Source: Paenibacillus caseinilyticus (GTDB lineage Bacteria; Bacillota; Bacilli; Paenibacillales; NBRC-103111). From it: a stretch of 64,000 bases of DNA. The stretch covers positions 434,001 to 498,000 of the forward strand of contig NZ_JAQAGY010000003.1 in NCBI RefSeq assembly GCF_027533645.1, read 5' to 3'. Shown here one piece after another: positions 57,184 to 64,000 of this stretch (position 1 is its first letter; each line of letters begins with the position of its first letter). Below the pieces are notes generated by a model. That model saw only the letters and a program-made list of their open reading frames with translations. It did no database searches and was not told the DNA's origin. Both the position numbers and the translations under genes were made by a program.

Positions 57184-57390
57184 AAAAAGACCTTCCCCGC
57201 GCGCGACGAGAAAGGCCTTTGTATGTTACATCGTCCTCTCTCTCATCTATCAGAAGCTATTACGCCTCCGCAAGAATTAGCACCGTGCAATGCCTTCGCT
57301 TCTGTCTGTGTCTGTTGACTGTCTGCAAAGGATTGTCGGTTGCCGGGTATCATCGGGCTAGTCCCTCAACCTGCTCTTGATAAGAGTGTG
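57184..57390 (-). promoter_or_regulatory. SAM-I (S-box) riboswitch with terminator
   Basis: On the minus strand the S-box signature is clear: CTCTTATCAAGAG, GGTTGAGGGACTAGCCC, GATGATACCCGGCAACC, GGTGCTAATTCTTGC and a closing strand TGATAGATGAGAG near 57241-57253. A terminator hairpin (AAGGCCTTTCTCG/CGGGGAAGGTCTT then TTTTGC) follows at 57220-57184. High S-adenosylmethionine should end transcription before metA and metI. Confidence 0.93.
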
Positions 57391-57425
57391 AAACCGAATC
57401 TATTCAGTTGTTTTTGGATAATAAT

Positions 57426-57454
57426 ACTGTAATCGAAAAGAAAGCGCCCGTCAA
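57426..57454 (-). promoter_or_regulatory. metA promoter
   Basis: On the minus strand TTGACG (57454-57449) and TACAGT (57431-57426) are 17 bp apart, about 35 bases before the S-box. Confidence 0.55.
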
Positions 57455-57558
57455 GGGGGAGTTGAATGCCTCTCCCTACTATCTTTGGCCCTTTTTGGAG
57501 CTCTTTCGCACCTCAAATGCGTGCTGATCATACCTTGTAGAAAGGCCTGAAAAGTGCA

Positions 57559-57842
57559 TTGTGTTCTGGAAAATAGCGAGTTATACTAGACAAGGGTTCG
57601 ACATTTTTTTTAGGCAAAGGGGTGCGATCAATCGAATGGACGGAGACCCGAGGAGTCGCTTCTGCGTTCAATTAAAGCTGCATATTCCGAATGGAACCCG
57701 GCCCCCTGCCTACGTTCGATTCTGCCATCCGCCTGCCCTTCGCAGCCGTATATCCGGTTGGTGTACAAGGTAAGGATTTCGCAGTCTGCCGCATGCGGTA
57801 CGGGTCGTGTTCCGGTTTCGGCAACACGAAAGGGTGAGACCT
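57559..57842 (+). promoter_or_regulatory. corA promoter and long 5' leader
   Basis: TTGTGT (57559-57564) and TATACT (57582-57587) are 17 bp apart. This leaves a leader of about 250 bases before corA. It does not match the M-box or another riboswitch I recognise. AATCGAA near 57628 and TTCGATT near 57716 could pair over a long distance. Control by leader structure is only a guess. Confidence 0.45.
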
Positions 57843-58778
57843 ATGAAGGCACGCTTGGTGCAGGACGGCATATTTACATTGGTGGAAGACATTACCCAGA
57901 CCGTGGTTCCGCCGCATCACGGATTCTACTGGATCGACGCCGAGCCGGAGGATCTGGAGCTGCTCCAGCCCTTGTTCCATCTTCATGAACTGGCTGTAGA
58001 GGACGTGCTCACGGAAGAGGAGCAACGCCCGAAGATCGAACTGTACGACACGCACTATTTCATTGTATTTAACTCCATCCGCTTTGATGACGAAGAAATT
58101 TTCCTGCGTGCCCTGAATATCTTTCTCGGCAGGCATTACATCATAACGATTACCCGGCAGAAGATCAACGAGATCCGTGCTCTGAAACCGGTCCTCTGGG
58201 AAGAGGAAGTAACGGCTCCCGACCAATTCCTCTACCACCTGATTGACCTCATCGTCGACAATTATACTCTGGTCGGCGACCGGATCGACGCGAAGATCGA
58301 GAAGCTCGAAGAAGAGATCCTGATGCATACGAAGAAGTCGCACCTCAACGAGATCATCGGTCTGCGCAGTGAAATCCTGTGGCTCAAGAAGGTCCTGAAT
58401 CCGCAGCGCGAGGTGATCGCCACGCTGGGCCGCAAAGAGCTCAAGCTTGTCTCCGAGCCGCTCAAGAAATACTTTGGCGACATCTATGAGAATGCGGTCA
58501 AAATCTCCGAGACCTTCGATACGTTCCGGGATCTCATGGGCAACTTACGTGAGGCCTACCAGTCTTCGCTGGCCAACCGGGCGAACGAAATCATGCGCGT
58601 GTTCACAGCGCTCACTACCATCTTCATGCCTCTGACATTCGTTACCGGCGTCTATGGGATGAATGTGCAATATATCCCCGGAGCCCAGTCCCACTGGGGG
58701 GGCATCATGGTCATTGTCAGCATGATCGCTCTGGGCTTCGCCATGTTCTGGCTGTTCCGCAAGAAGGATTGGCTGTGA
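57843..58778 (+). CDS. corA: CorA-type magnesium/cobalt transporter
   Basis: A 311-residue CorA-family channel: large N-terminal cytoplasmic domain with a long helix (about 150-250), then two C-terminal membrane segments. The selectivity motif appears as YGMNVQYIPGA near residue 274, and the C-terminus is basic (RKKDWL). ATG 57843 follows AAAGGGTGAG; the frame is open 12 codons earlier. Confidence 0.92.
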   Translation: MKARLVQDGIFTLVEDITQTVVPPHHGFYWIDAEPEDLELLQPLFHLHELAVEDVLTEEEQRPKIELYDTHYFIVFNSIRFDDEEIFLRALNIFLGRHYIITITRQKINEIRALKPVLWEEEVTAPDQFLYHLIDLIVDNYTLVGDRIDAKIEKLEEEILMHTKKSHLNEIIGLRSEILWLKKVLNPQREVIATLGRKELKLVSEPLKKYFGDIYENAVKISETFDTFRDLMGNLREAYQSSLANRANEIMRVFTALTTIFMPLTFVTGVYGMNVQYIPGAQSHWGGIMVIVSMIALGFAMFWLFRKKDWL

Positions 58779-58928
58779 AAGGCAGGCAGGACATCAGATC
58801 CGTTTGACCCAAGGTTACGCTTTATGCTTATGCAGGCAGCCCCGGCTCTCCGCCCAGGAGACCGGGGCTTCTGTCATGCCCGCATACGGCCCCGTGGCTG
58901 CCGCCACGCCTTGGGTGCGGACATAAGC

Positions 58929-58960
58929 AAAGACCGGGAAGATGCTCCTCCCGGTCTTTT
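58929..58960. terminator. Terminator-like hairpin between corA and the HRDC gene
   Basis: AAAGACCGGGA and TCCCGGTCTTT form an 11-bp perfect stem with T-rich ends on both strands (TTTTGC on plus, TTTGCTT on minus), so it may serve both converging genes. A second GC-rich hairpin (GCCCCGG/CCGGGGC) lies at 58838-58867. Confidence 0.6.
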
Positions 58961-58978
58961 GCGCTCCTGCTTCACGGG

Positions 58979-59016
58979 CCGCGATGACGATGCACAGGTA
59001 TGCATCGTCATCGCGG
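58979..59016. repeat. Perfect 16-bp inverted repeat with 6-base loop
   Basis: CCGCGATGACGATGCA (58979-58994) and its exact complement at 59001-59016 flank CAGGTA. There is no T-run on the minus strand and only CTGCTTGTTTTG on plus. It lies just past the stop of the HRDC gene. It could be a transcript-end stabiliser. Confidence 0.6.
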
Positions 59017-59029
59017 CTGCTTGTTTTGC

Positions 59030-60043
59030 TTACGAAGCGGCATGCTGTTCCGCGTTCGCTCTGCGGTACTTCATGCGAAGCAGGCGCAGCCATTCGTAAG
59101 CCCGCTCGTTGTCTTTGGCGGAGAGCTCCTCGCCCTTATACACCGCCTGCAGGACCGGCTTCAGGTACCGGTCTCCCTGCAGCTGGAAGGCCTGCCAAGC
59201 CGCGGCGATCCGGCTCTCTTCCACTTCCTCCAGCATGGCCTTGATGTAGGCCTCCAGATCGTAACCGTCCCGGTCCAGCTCTTCGAGCCAGAGCAGCAGG
59301 TTGCGGCGCTGAATCTTCGTCTGCTCCTGCACGGCATCCAGCTTCTCTCCCCGTTGTACCGCCTCGAGGATCCGGAGCTTCACCTCCTGCTTATCCGCTT
59401 CAGCCTTGCGCTTGCGCTCCTTCTCCTGCAGCAGCCAGGTGTTCAGCTCCGCCGGGTCTACAGCCGACTCCACCCACGTCAGCGGGAAGCTGCCCGCACG
59501 GTCCCGGCCTCCGGTGATCCCGAGGATCGCCGCGCCGTAGGAGGCTGCTTTGGTCTTGCCGAAGCCCGGCAGCTGCAGCAGTTCTTCTTCCGTCTGCGGG
59601 ACGAATGCGGATATCATCTTCAGCAGACGGTTGGTCGCCACGATGAACGGCGCCTTACCTTCCTGTGTCGCCTGCTTGAACCGCCACTGGCGCAGCGCTT
59701 CATAGAGATCATCCTGCGAGTGCCGATCGCTGTAGAAGTGCAGCGGCTGCATGTAGGCGAGGCGGCCGTCGAGGGCACTGAGCTCGCTGACCTGTATCTC
59801 GAGCATCGGGGCATAGCCTTCGCACTGCTTGGCGAATACGCGTTCCCGGAACGTCTGCATCATGCCGTTCCACTCGCTCCCCTCGTACCAGGTCTCGGCC
59901 GCTCCGAGTCCTTCGTCCGGCGACTCATTCCACATGACAATCCACGTGCCTTCGCTTTCGCCGATCGTTACCTGAGCCGTGTGTACTTCGCCTTCCGCCG
60001 TCGTTCTCTCCATGCTGTTCAGAAACATCAAATTCATACTCAT
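59030..60043 (-). CDS. HRDC-domain protein
   Basis: A 337-residue soluble protein. Residues ~110-185 form an HRDC domain (LYEALRQWRFKQATQEGKAP, then FIVATNRLL and LLQLPGFGKTKAASYG), a helical nucleic-acid-binding module of RecQ and RNase D. A C-terminal part (about 225-320) looks helix-turn-helix-like (ILEAVQRGEKLDAVQEQT), reminiscent of RecQ tails. There is no helicase or nuclease domain. Probably acts on DNA or RNA; role unknown. Confidence 0.75.
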   Translation of the reverse strand: MSMNLMFLNSMERTTAEGEVHTAQVTIGESEGTWIVMWNESPDEGLGAAETWYEGSEWNGMMQTFRERVFAKQCEGYAPMLEIQVSELSALDGRLAYMQPLHFYSDRHSQDDLYEALRQWRFKQATQEGKAPFIVATNRLLKMISAFVPQTEEELLQLPGFGKTKAASYGAAILGITGGRDRAGSFPLTWVESAVDPAELNTWLLQEKERKRKAEADKQEVKLRILEAVQRGEKLDAVQEQTKIQRRNLLLWLEELDRDGYDLEAYIKAMLEEVEESRIAAAWQAFQLQGDRYLKPVLQAVYKGEELSAKDNERAYEWLRLLRMKYRRANAEQHAAS

Positions 60044-60368
60044 TCATCCTCCTGAGGTGTGGTTTTCCAAACCTGAACTGGACGCTGCATGAAGGGGAAT
60101 CTGCTCCGCTGCCTTCTCTGTACCGGGGCGCGCTGGCCCAGCATGGATCAGGAAAAGAGGCGCCGGCTTTTCTTGGATGTACGCAAAAAAAGCACCTCCC
60201 CACTATGCATGGGAGAGGTGCTTCCTCATTCCGTTCCGTTCAAACTTTGAAATTATTACCATCTTAGCATAGCGCAGGAAGACCGTCAAGCAGGAATTGG
60301 ATAATTTGCCGATGCGCGGGAATGCTATGAGCGCAGAGCTCTTACACCCTTCAGGAGGAATAACGTCC

Positions 60369-60677
60369 ATGGACAAGGACCTACCGGACCGCGACGAAGA
60401 CGGGTTCATCGACCAGGCCCCTCACCAAAAGTATACAGACCTCGCGACCGTCGAATCCCAGCGCAACGACCTGACGGCCGAAGAGTTCCCCGAGGGTCCT
60501 TATGGCAGCGATCTGCTCAGCGAAACTCTGGGCAAAAGCACGCCGTGGCGGGACGACCAGCGTTCCCAGAACCGCTTTACTTACGAGAACCGCGAGCTGC
60601 ATGCAGGCATGTCCCGGGAATACCCGGGCGCCCATCCGACCCACGATTCTTCCGGGGACGATCACGTGGAGGAATAA
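60369..60677 (+). CDS. Small acidic hypothetical protein
   Basis: A 102-residue, very acidic, apparently disordered protein (DKDLPDRDEDGFIDQ at the start, SSGDDHVEE at the end). ATG 60369 is chosen because TCAGGAGG precedes it; the frame is open to 60297. I recognise no domain. It has its own terminator, shared with ilvD. Confidence 0.6.
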   Translation: MDKDLPDRDEDGFIDQAPHQKYTDLATVESQRNDLTAEEFPEGPYGSDLLSETLGKSTPWRDDQRSQNRFTYENRELHAGMSREYPGAHPTHDSSGDDHVEE

Positions 60678-60734
60678 GACACGCGCCCTGCCCAGAGATG
60701 GGAGCATACGGCCCCCAAGGCTCCAGCCACACAC

Positions 60735-60776
60735 AAAGACAGGCTGACCGCCCTCTCGGACGGTCAGCCTGTCTTC
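60735..60776. terminator. Bidirectional terminator between the small acidic gene and ilvD
   Basis: AGACAGGCTGACCG and CGGTCAGCCTGTCT form a 14-bp perfect stem between two converging genes. Confidence 0.7.
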
Positions 60777-60791
60777 TATCATGCGGCGCGA

Positions 60792-62477
60792 TTAGATCTT
60801 CAATACGCCGCCCGTGCTTGCATTGGTTACGAGCTTGGAATAGCGGGCCAGATACCCGGTCTTCACCTTCGGCTCGAAGCCCTTCCAGTTCGCGCGGCGC
60901 GCTTCCAGCTCTTCGTCGCTGACTTCGAGCTGGATCGTACGGTTAACCAGGTCGAGCTCGATGATATCGCCGTCGTTCACGAAGGCAATCGGACCGCCCT
61001 CAGCCGCTTCCGGCGAGATGTGGCCGATGGAGATCCCGCGGGATGCGCCGGAGAAACGTCCGTCGGTGATCAGGCCGACCTTCGCGCCGAGGCCCATACC
61101 CACGATCTGCGAAGTCGGAGCGAGCATCTCAGGCATACCTGGGCCGCCCTTCGGACCTTCATAGCGGATAACCACTACATGGCCTTCTTTGACTTTGCCG
61201 TTCGCGATGCCTTCGAGCGCCGATTCCTGGGAATCGAAGCAGATCGCAGGCCCTTTGTGGTAACCGCCGACGGACTTGTCCACCGCGCCGACCTTGATGA
61301 TCGAGCCGCCTGGAGCCAGGTTCCCGAACAATACGGCAAGTCCCCCCTCTTGCGAGTGCGGGTTGTCCAGCGGATGGATGACATCCTTGTCGAGAATCTC
61401 GCAGCCGGCCACATTCTCGGCCAGCGTCTTGCCCGTTACGGTAATGCAGTCGCCGTGCAGCGCGCCCGGCTTCTTGAACAGCTCGTTGAGCACTGCGCTG
61501 ACGCCGCCCGCATTGTGCACGTCTTCGATATGATAATCGGAGGCCGGAGCGATCTTCGCGAGATGCGGTACGCGCTTCGCCACTTCGTTGATACGCTCGA
61601 TCGGATATTCGAAGCCCGCTTCATGCGCCAGAGCCAGCGTATGGAGTACGGTGTTCGTCGATCCGCCCATCGCCATATCGAGTGCGAATGCATTGTCGAT
61701 CGCTTCGATCGTCACGATATCACGCGGCTTGATGTCGAGCTTGATCAGCTCCATGAGCTGCTTCGCGGACTTCTTCACGAACTCCCTGCGGTCTTCGGAG
61801 ATCGCAAGAATCGTGCCGTTGCCCGGCAGCGCAAGGCCAAGACCCTCGGCGAGACAGTTCATCGAGTTCGCCGTGAACATACCCGAACACGATCCACATG
61901 TCGGACAGCCGTACTGCTCGAGCTCGAGCAGCGACTTGTCGTCGATCTTGCCGGCCTGGTAGGCACCAACGCCTTCGAATACCGAGGAGAGAGAGATCGA
62001 GCGGCCGTCGCTCGTCTTGCCCGCTTTCATCGGACCGCCGGAGACGAACATCGTCGGGATGTTGACGCGCAGCGCGCCCATCATCATGCCTGGCGTGATC
62101 TTGTCGCAGTTCGGAATACAGACCATGCCGTCGAACCAGTGGGCAGCGACGACAGTCTCGAGGGAGTCCGCGATAATCTCGCGGCTCGGCAGCGAGTAGC
62201 GCATGCCGATATGCCCCATGGCAATCCCGTCATCCACGCCGATGGTGTTGAATTCGAATGGCACGCCGCCCGCTTCGCGGATCGCTTCCTTGACGATCTT
62301 GCCGAACTCCTGAAGGTGGACGTGACCCGGTACGATATCGATATAGGAATTGCACACCGCAATGAACGGCTTGTCGAAATCCTCTTCTTTTACACCCGCT
62401 GCGCGAAGCAGACTGCGGTGAGGTGCGCGGTCGAAGCCCTTTTTGATCATGTCGCTTCTCATCTTAGCCTTGGCCAT
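60792..62477 (-). CDS. ilvD: Dihydroxy-acid dehydratase
   Basis: A 561-residue iron-sulfur enzyme of valine, leucine and isoleucine synthesis. Seen: [16 protein letters not shown] near residue 38 (cluster cysteine), [17 protein letters not shown] near 120, [16 protein letters not shown] near 192 and the C-terminal [14 protein letters not shown] near 470. CGGAGG precedes ATG 62477. Single-gene unit here. Confidence 0.95.
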   Translation of the reverse strand: MAKAKMRSDMIKKGFDRAPHRSLLRAAGVKEEDFDKPFIAVCNSYIDIVPGHVHLQEFGKIVKEAIREAGGVPFEFNTIGVDDGIAMGHIGMRYSLPSREIIADSLETVVAAHWFDGMVCIPNCDKITPGMMMGALRVNIPTMFVSGGPMKAGKTSDGRSISLSSVFEGVGAYQAGKIDDKSLLELEQYGCPTCGSCSGMFTANSMNCLAEGLGLALPGNGTILAISEDRREFVKKSAKQLMELIKLDIKPRDIVTIEAIDNAFALDMAMGGSTNTVLHTLALAHEAGFEYPIERINEVAKRVPHLAKIAPASDYHIEDVHNAGGVSAVLNELFKKPGALHGDCITVTGKTLAENVAGCEILDKDVIHPLDNPHSQEGGLAVLFGNLAPGGSIIKVGAVDKSVGGYHKGPAICFDSQESALEGIANGKVKEGHVVVIRYEGPKGGPGMPEMLAPTSQIVGMGLGAKVGLITDGRFSGASRGISIGHISPEAAEGGPIAFVNDGDIIELDLVNRTIQLEVSDEELEARRANWKGFEPKVKTGYLARYSKLVTNASTGGVLKI

Positions 62478-62669
62478 TGCTCTGTAATCCTCCGTTTCTG
62501 TACCTATGAATCATTAGAAAAAATGACATATGGTGTCGCTTCCTACGATTGTACCATGTTTCCCCGGAATTGACTACGAATCGGAGGCATGTTCATCCGC
62601 ATTTCACCCACCCAATTGGAGGAAACTACATCGGCGCCTGCCGCCTGCCTATGCGGCCCCCTGCGGTTT

Positions 62670-62699
62670 TTGCCACGTCTTCGTCCAATCTGTTATAAT
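62670..62699 (+). promoter_or_regulatory. Promoter of the DUF3055 gene
   Basis: TTGCCA (62670-62675) and TATAAT (62694-62699) are 18 bp apart, about 70 bases before the gene start. Confidence 0.6.
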
Positions 62700-62767
62700 G
62701 ATGCGGTTGGAATATCCGCGGCAGCCGGCCCTAGCCGCCGCTGCGGGAGGAACGGAGGAACCCGACC

Positions 62768-63061
62768 ATGTCGGAATTTGACTATCTATACGACGGCACG
62801 GAAGAAACAACGACCCGCTTCGTCTGCGTGGTAGGGGAGTCCCTGCGGCGCTTCGATCTCGCCATCACTACGACGAACCGGTTCTACGGCAAGAAGCTGG
62901 TAACGGACCTGCAGACGGGCAAGACCTGTGTCATCGGTCCGGACGATCTCGAGGAAGAAGGGTATCTCGAGCACGCCTACAAGATCACCGAGGAAGAGGC
63001 TGCCGAACTGCGCGAATTCCTGAGCGAAGTGATCGGACCCATCAACTTTACGGATATCTAG
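62768..63061 (+). CDS. DUF3055-like small protein
   Basis: A 97-residue soluble acidic protein that resembles the Firmicute DUF3055 family (YLYDGTEETTTRFVCVVGES start, FYGKKLVTDLQTGKT near residue 39, EEEAAELREFLSEVI near the end). The function of that family is unknown. CGGAGGAACCCGACC precedes the ATG. Confidence 0.6.
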   Translation: MSEFDYLYDGTEETTTRFVCVVGESLRRFDLAITTTNRFYGKKLVTDLQTGKTCVIGPDDLEEEGYLEHAYKITEEEAAELREFLSEVIGPINFTDI

Positions 63062-63106
63062 GCAGTCCCGTGTTTCCCTGGGTCCTCGGGGACTCCGGGC
63101 ACAAAT

Positions 63107-63148
63107 CAAAAGCGCACCGCCTTCTTTCAAAGGCGAGTGCGCTTTTAT
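63107..63148. terminator. Bidirectional terminator between DUF3055 and cupin genes
   Basis: AAAAGCGCACCGCCTT pairs with AAGGCGAGTGCGCTTTT (one mismatch) between the two converging genes. Confidence 0.75.
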
Positions 63149-63241
63149 TTGTATCCGTCCATCCGGGGACACCCCGTTCAGGCCTTACAGGCTGCCCCGG
63201 TGCCGTGTCCACTATGTAGTGCGACACGCCCCATCCAGATT

Positions 63242-63559
63242 TTACCTCTTCACGAGATCCTCGCGCACCGGCGTGAAGGAATCGAGCAGCGCGCTCGGCA
63301 CAAGCGCCCGGCAGCCATGCTTCGCACCGCTTGGGATATAGATCGTCTCGCCTGCGGCCACCACGTGCTTCTCGCCGTCGATCGTGAACTCGAGACGTCC
63401 CTTGAGACAGTAGGACAGCTGCTCGTGAGGGTGGCTGTGGATATAGCCCTCCGCCCCTTCCTCGAAGTGCACTTCCATCATCATGATGCCTGCACCCGGC
63501 TCAAAAATCTTGCGCCGAACCCCCGGCTCGGCATTCTCCCATACGTTAATGTTGCTCAT
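63242..63559 (-). CDS. Small cupin-domain protein
   Basis: A 105-residue single-domain cupin. The metal motif reads HSHPHEQLSYCLKGRLEFTI near residue 44 (two histidines and a glutamate), and the second half has AGETIYIPSGAKHGC near 75. ATG 63559 is chosen because AGGAGAG lies upstream. Substrate cannot be told. It starts 31 bases after the stop of the regulator gene at the right edge and is probably in its operon. Confidence 0.82.
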   Translation of the reverse strand: MSNINVWENAEPGVRRKIFEPGAGIMMMEVHFEEGAEGYIHSHPHEQLSYCLKGRLEFTIDGEKHVVAAGETIYIPSGAKHGCRALVPSALLDSFTPVREDLVKR

Positions 63560-63590
63560 ATCCGATTCTCTCCTCACGTAAGACGAATGG

Positions 63591-64000
63591 TTATTCGCGG
63601 ACCTTCTCGTAGAACAGCCGGAACAAGATGTTCTGGTCGTAGTTGCCGAAGCCTTCCCCATAGATCGTCAGACCGCCGACGTTGGCCGCATCCTCCGGCA
63701 CCGAAAGACGCAGCGCCCACTGCTTGCGCCGGATATCCAGCTGGTGGAGCGTGACGTCCGACACCTTGTACCCGTCGATGAACGTGCCTTCGCCGTCGAT
63801 GCGCAGCACTTTCAGCAGACCGTATTGGTTGCAGTCGATATTCCACCACTCCGGGGTATACTTGCCCTTGCGGCCGCCGAAGTCCCCTGGCGAAGTCCAA
63901 GCCCCGAGAGGCACGCCATTGAGCGCAAAGTGAATGTCCGACGGCCAGTCATTGTTGCTCGCCGGCGCTTCCGAGCCGAGCTCAAGCGAGACCTCCAGCT
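63591..64000 (-). CDS. C-terminal part of an ArsR-like transcriptional regulator (cut by window edge)
   Basis: The frame has no stop from the right edge (64000) to the stop at 63591, so at least 135 C-terminal residues are present and the start is outside. WPSDIHFALNGVPLGAWTSPGDFGGRKGK resembles (as two short stretches: WPSDIHFALNG and WTSPGDFGGRKG) the effector domain found after the helix-turn-helix of a group of Bacillales ArsR-type regulators of about 300 residues. The DNA-binding domain is not visible here, so the family call is tentative. Confidence 0.6.
   Translation of the reverse strand, partial: LEVSLELGSEAPASNNDWPSDIHFALNGVPLGAWTSPGDFGGRKGKYTPEWWNIDCNQYGLLKVLRIDGEGTFIDGYKVSDVTLHQLDIRRKQWALRLSVPEDAANVGGLTIYGEGFGNYDQNILFRLFYEKVRE

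Noticed and set aside
57588-57842. M-box riboswitch before corA
   Set aside because: The core M-box blocks are not found in the leader.
60057-60296. Small frames and leader between the HRDC gene and the small acidic gene
   Set aside because: Only a GC hairpin-like stretch near 60190-60235 was seen; no gene is supported.

Overview
The window looks like the chromosome of a Paenibacillus-type Firmicute. Supporting signs are Bacillales-style ribosome binding sites, a T-box in front of thrS beside ytxC, a SAM-I (S-box) riboswitch in front of metA, GlnR/TnrA-type boxes, YugN and DUF2062 proteins, and an exopolysaccharide locus built like Bacillus eps but much larger. Genus is an inference; there is no rRNA or marker that fixes the species.

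Positions 1 to about 32,700 form one exopolysaccharide (EPS) locus, all on the minus strand. It contains two complete Wzx/Wzy sets. Set A (about 32.1 to 18.1 kb) runs: PilZ-like protein, PHP tyrosine phosphatase, chain-length protein, BY-kinase, EAR RNA, galU, fcl, gmd, flippase, two glycosyltransferases, polymerase, glycosyltransferase, acetyltransferase, glycosyltransferase. Set B (about 17.9 to 0.8 kb) runs: second chain-length protein without kinase, second EAR RNA, second galU, the only initiating sugar-phosphate transferase, glycosyltransferase, second polymerase, two glycosyltransferases, ugd, GDP-mannose pyrophosphorylase, glycosyltransferase, second flippase, pyruvyltransferase, acetyltransferase, MBOAT and SGNH acetylation proteins. 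A secreted Kelch protein follows and runs off the left edge. The precursor genes point to GDP-mannose, GDP-fucose, UDP-glucose and UDP-glucuronate, with pyruvyl and acetyl decorations, i.e. a colanic-acid-like acidic polymer.

The most striking signal is a 15-bp palindrome, GATAC-N5-GTATC. It occurs eight times perfectly and twice with one mismatch, always in upstream regions: before the Kelch gene, flippase B, galU B, the chain-length gene of set B (two sites), the first gene of set A (two sites), the 64-residue XRE repressor gene at 32426-32620, and a distant L,D-transpeptidase gene (two sites). At three promoters it fills the 17-bp spacer between -35 and -10, and at the XRE gene it covers the -35. 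I infer a SinR-like, self-regulated EPS regulon with its own operator. Two copies of an RNA matching the EAR (epsC) antitermination element, at 29245-29359 and 17025-17136, sit directly upstream of the two galU genes.

From 33 kb rightward is mostly housekeeping: glnA (GSI-beta type, with a GlnR box), aroF, DUF2062, ispH, a two-component system, htrA with tandem 11-bp boxes upstream, yugN, amt with a GlnR box, a coiled-coil protein, a 3D-domain protein, thrS with T-box, ytxC, a decayed GGDEF gene, the L,D-transpeptidase, an EPS-type glycosyltransferase paralog, mqnC, a class D beta-lactamase-like gene, metI/metA with S-box, corA, an HRDC protein, ilvD, DUF3055, a cupin, and the C-terminal part of a regulator cut by the right edge. 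No rRNA, tRNA, CRISPR array or insertion sequence was seen.
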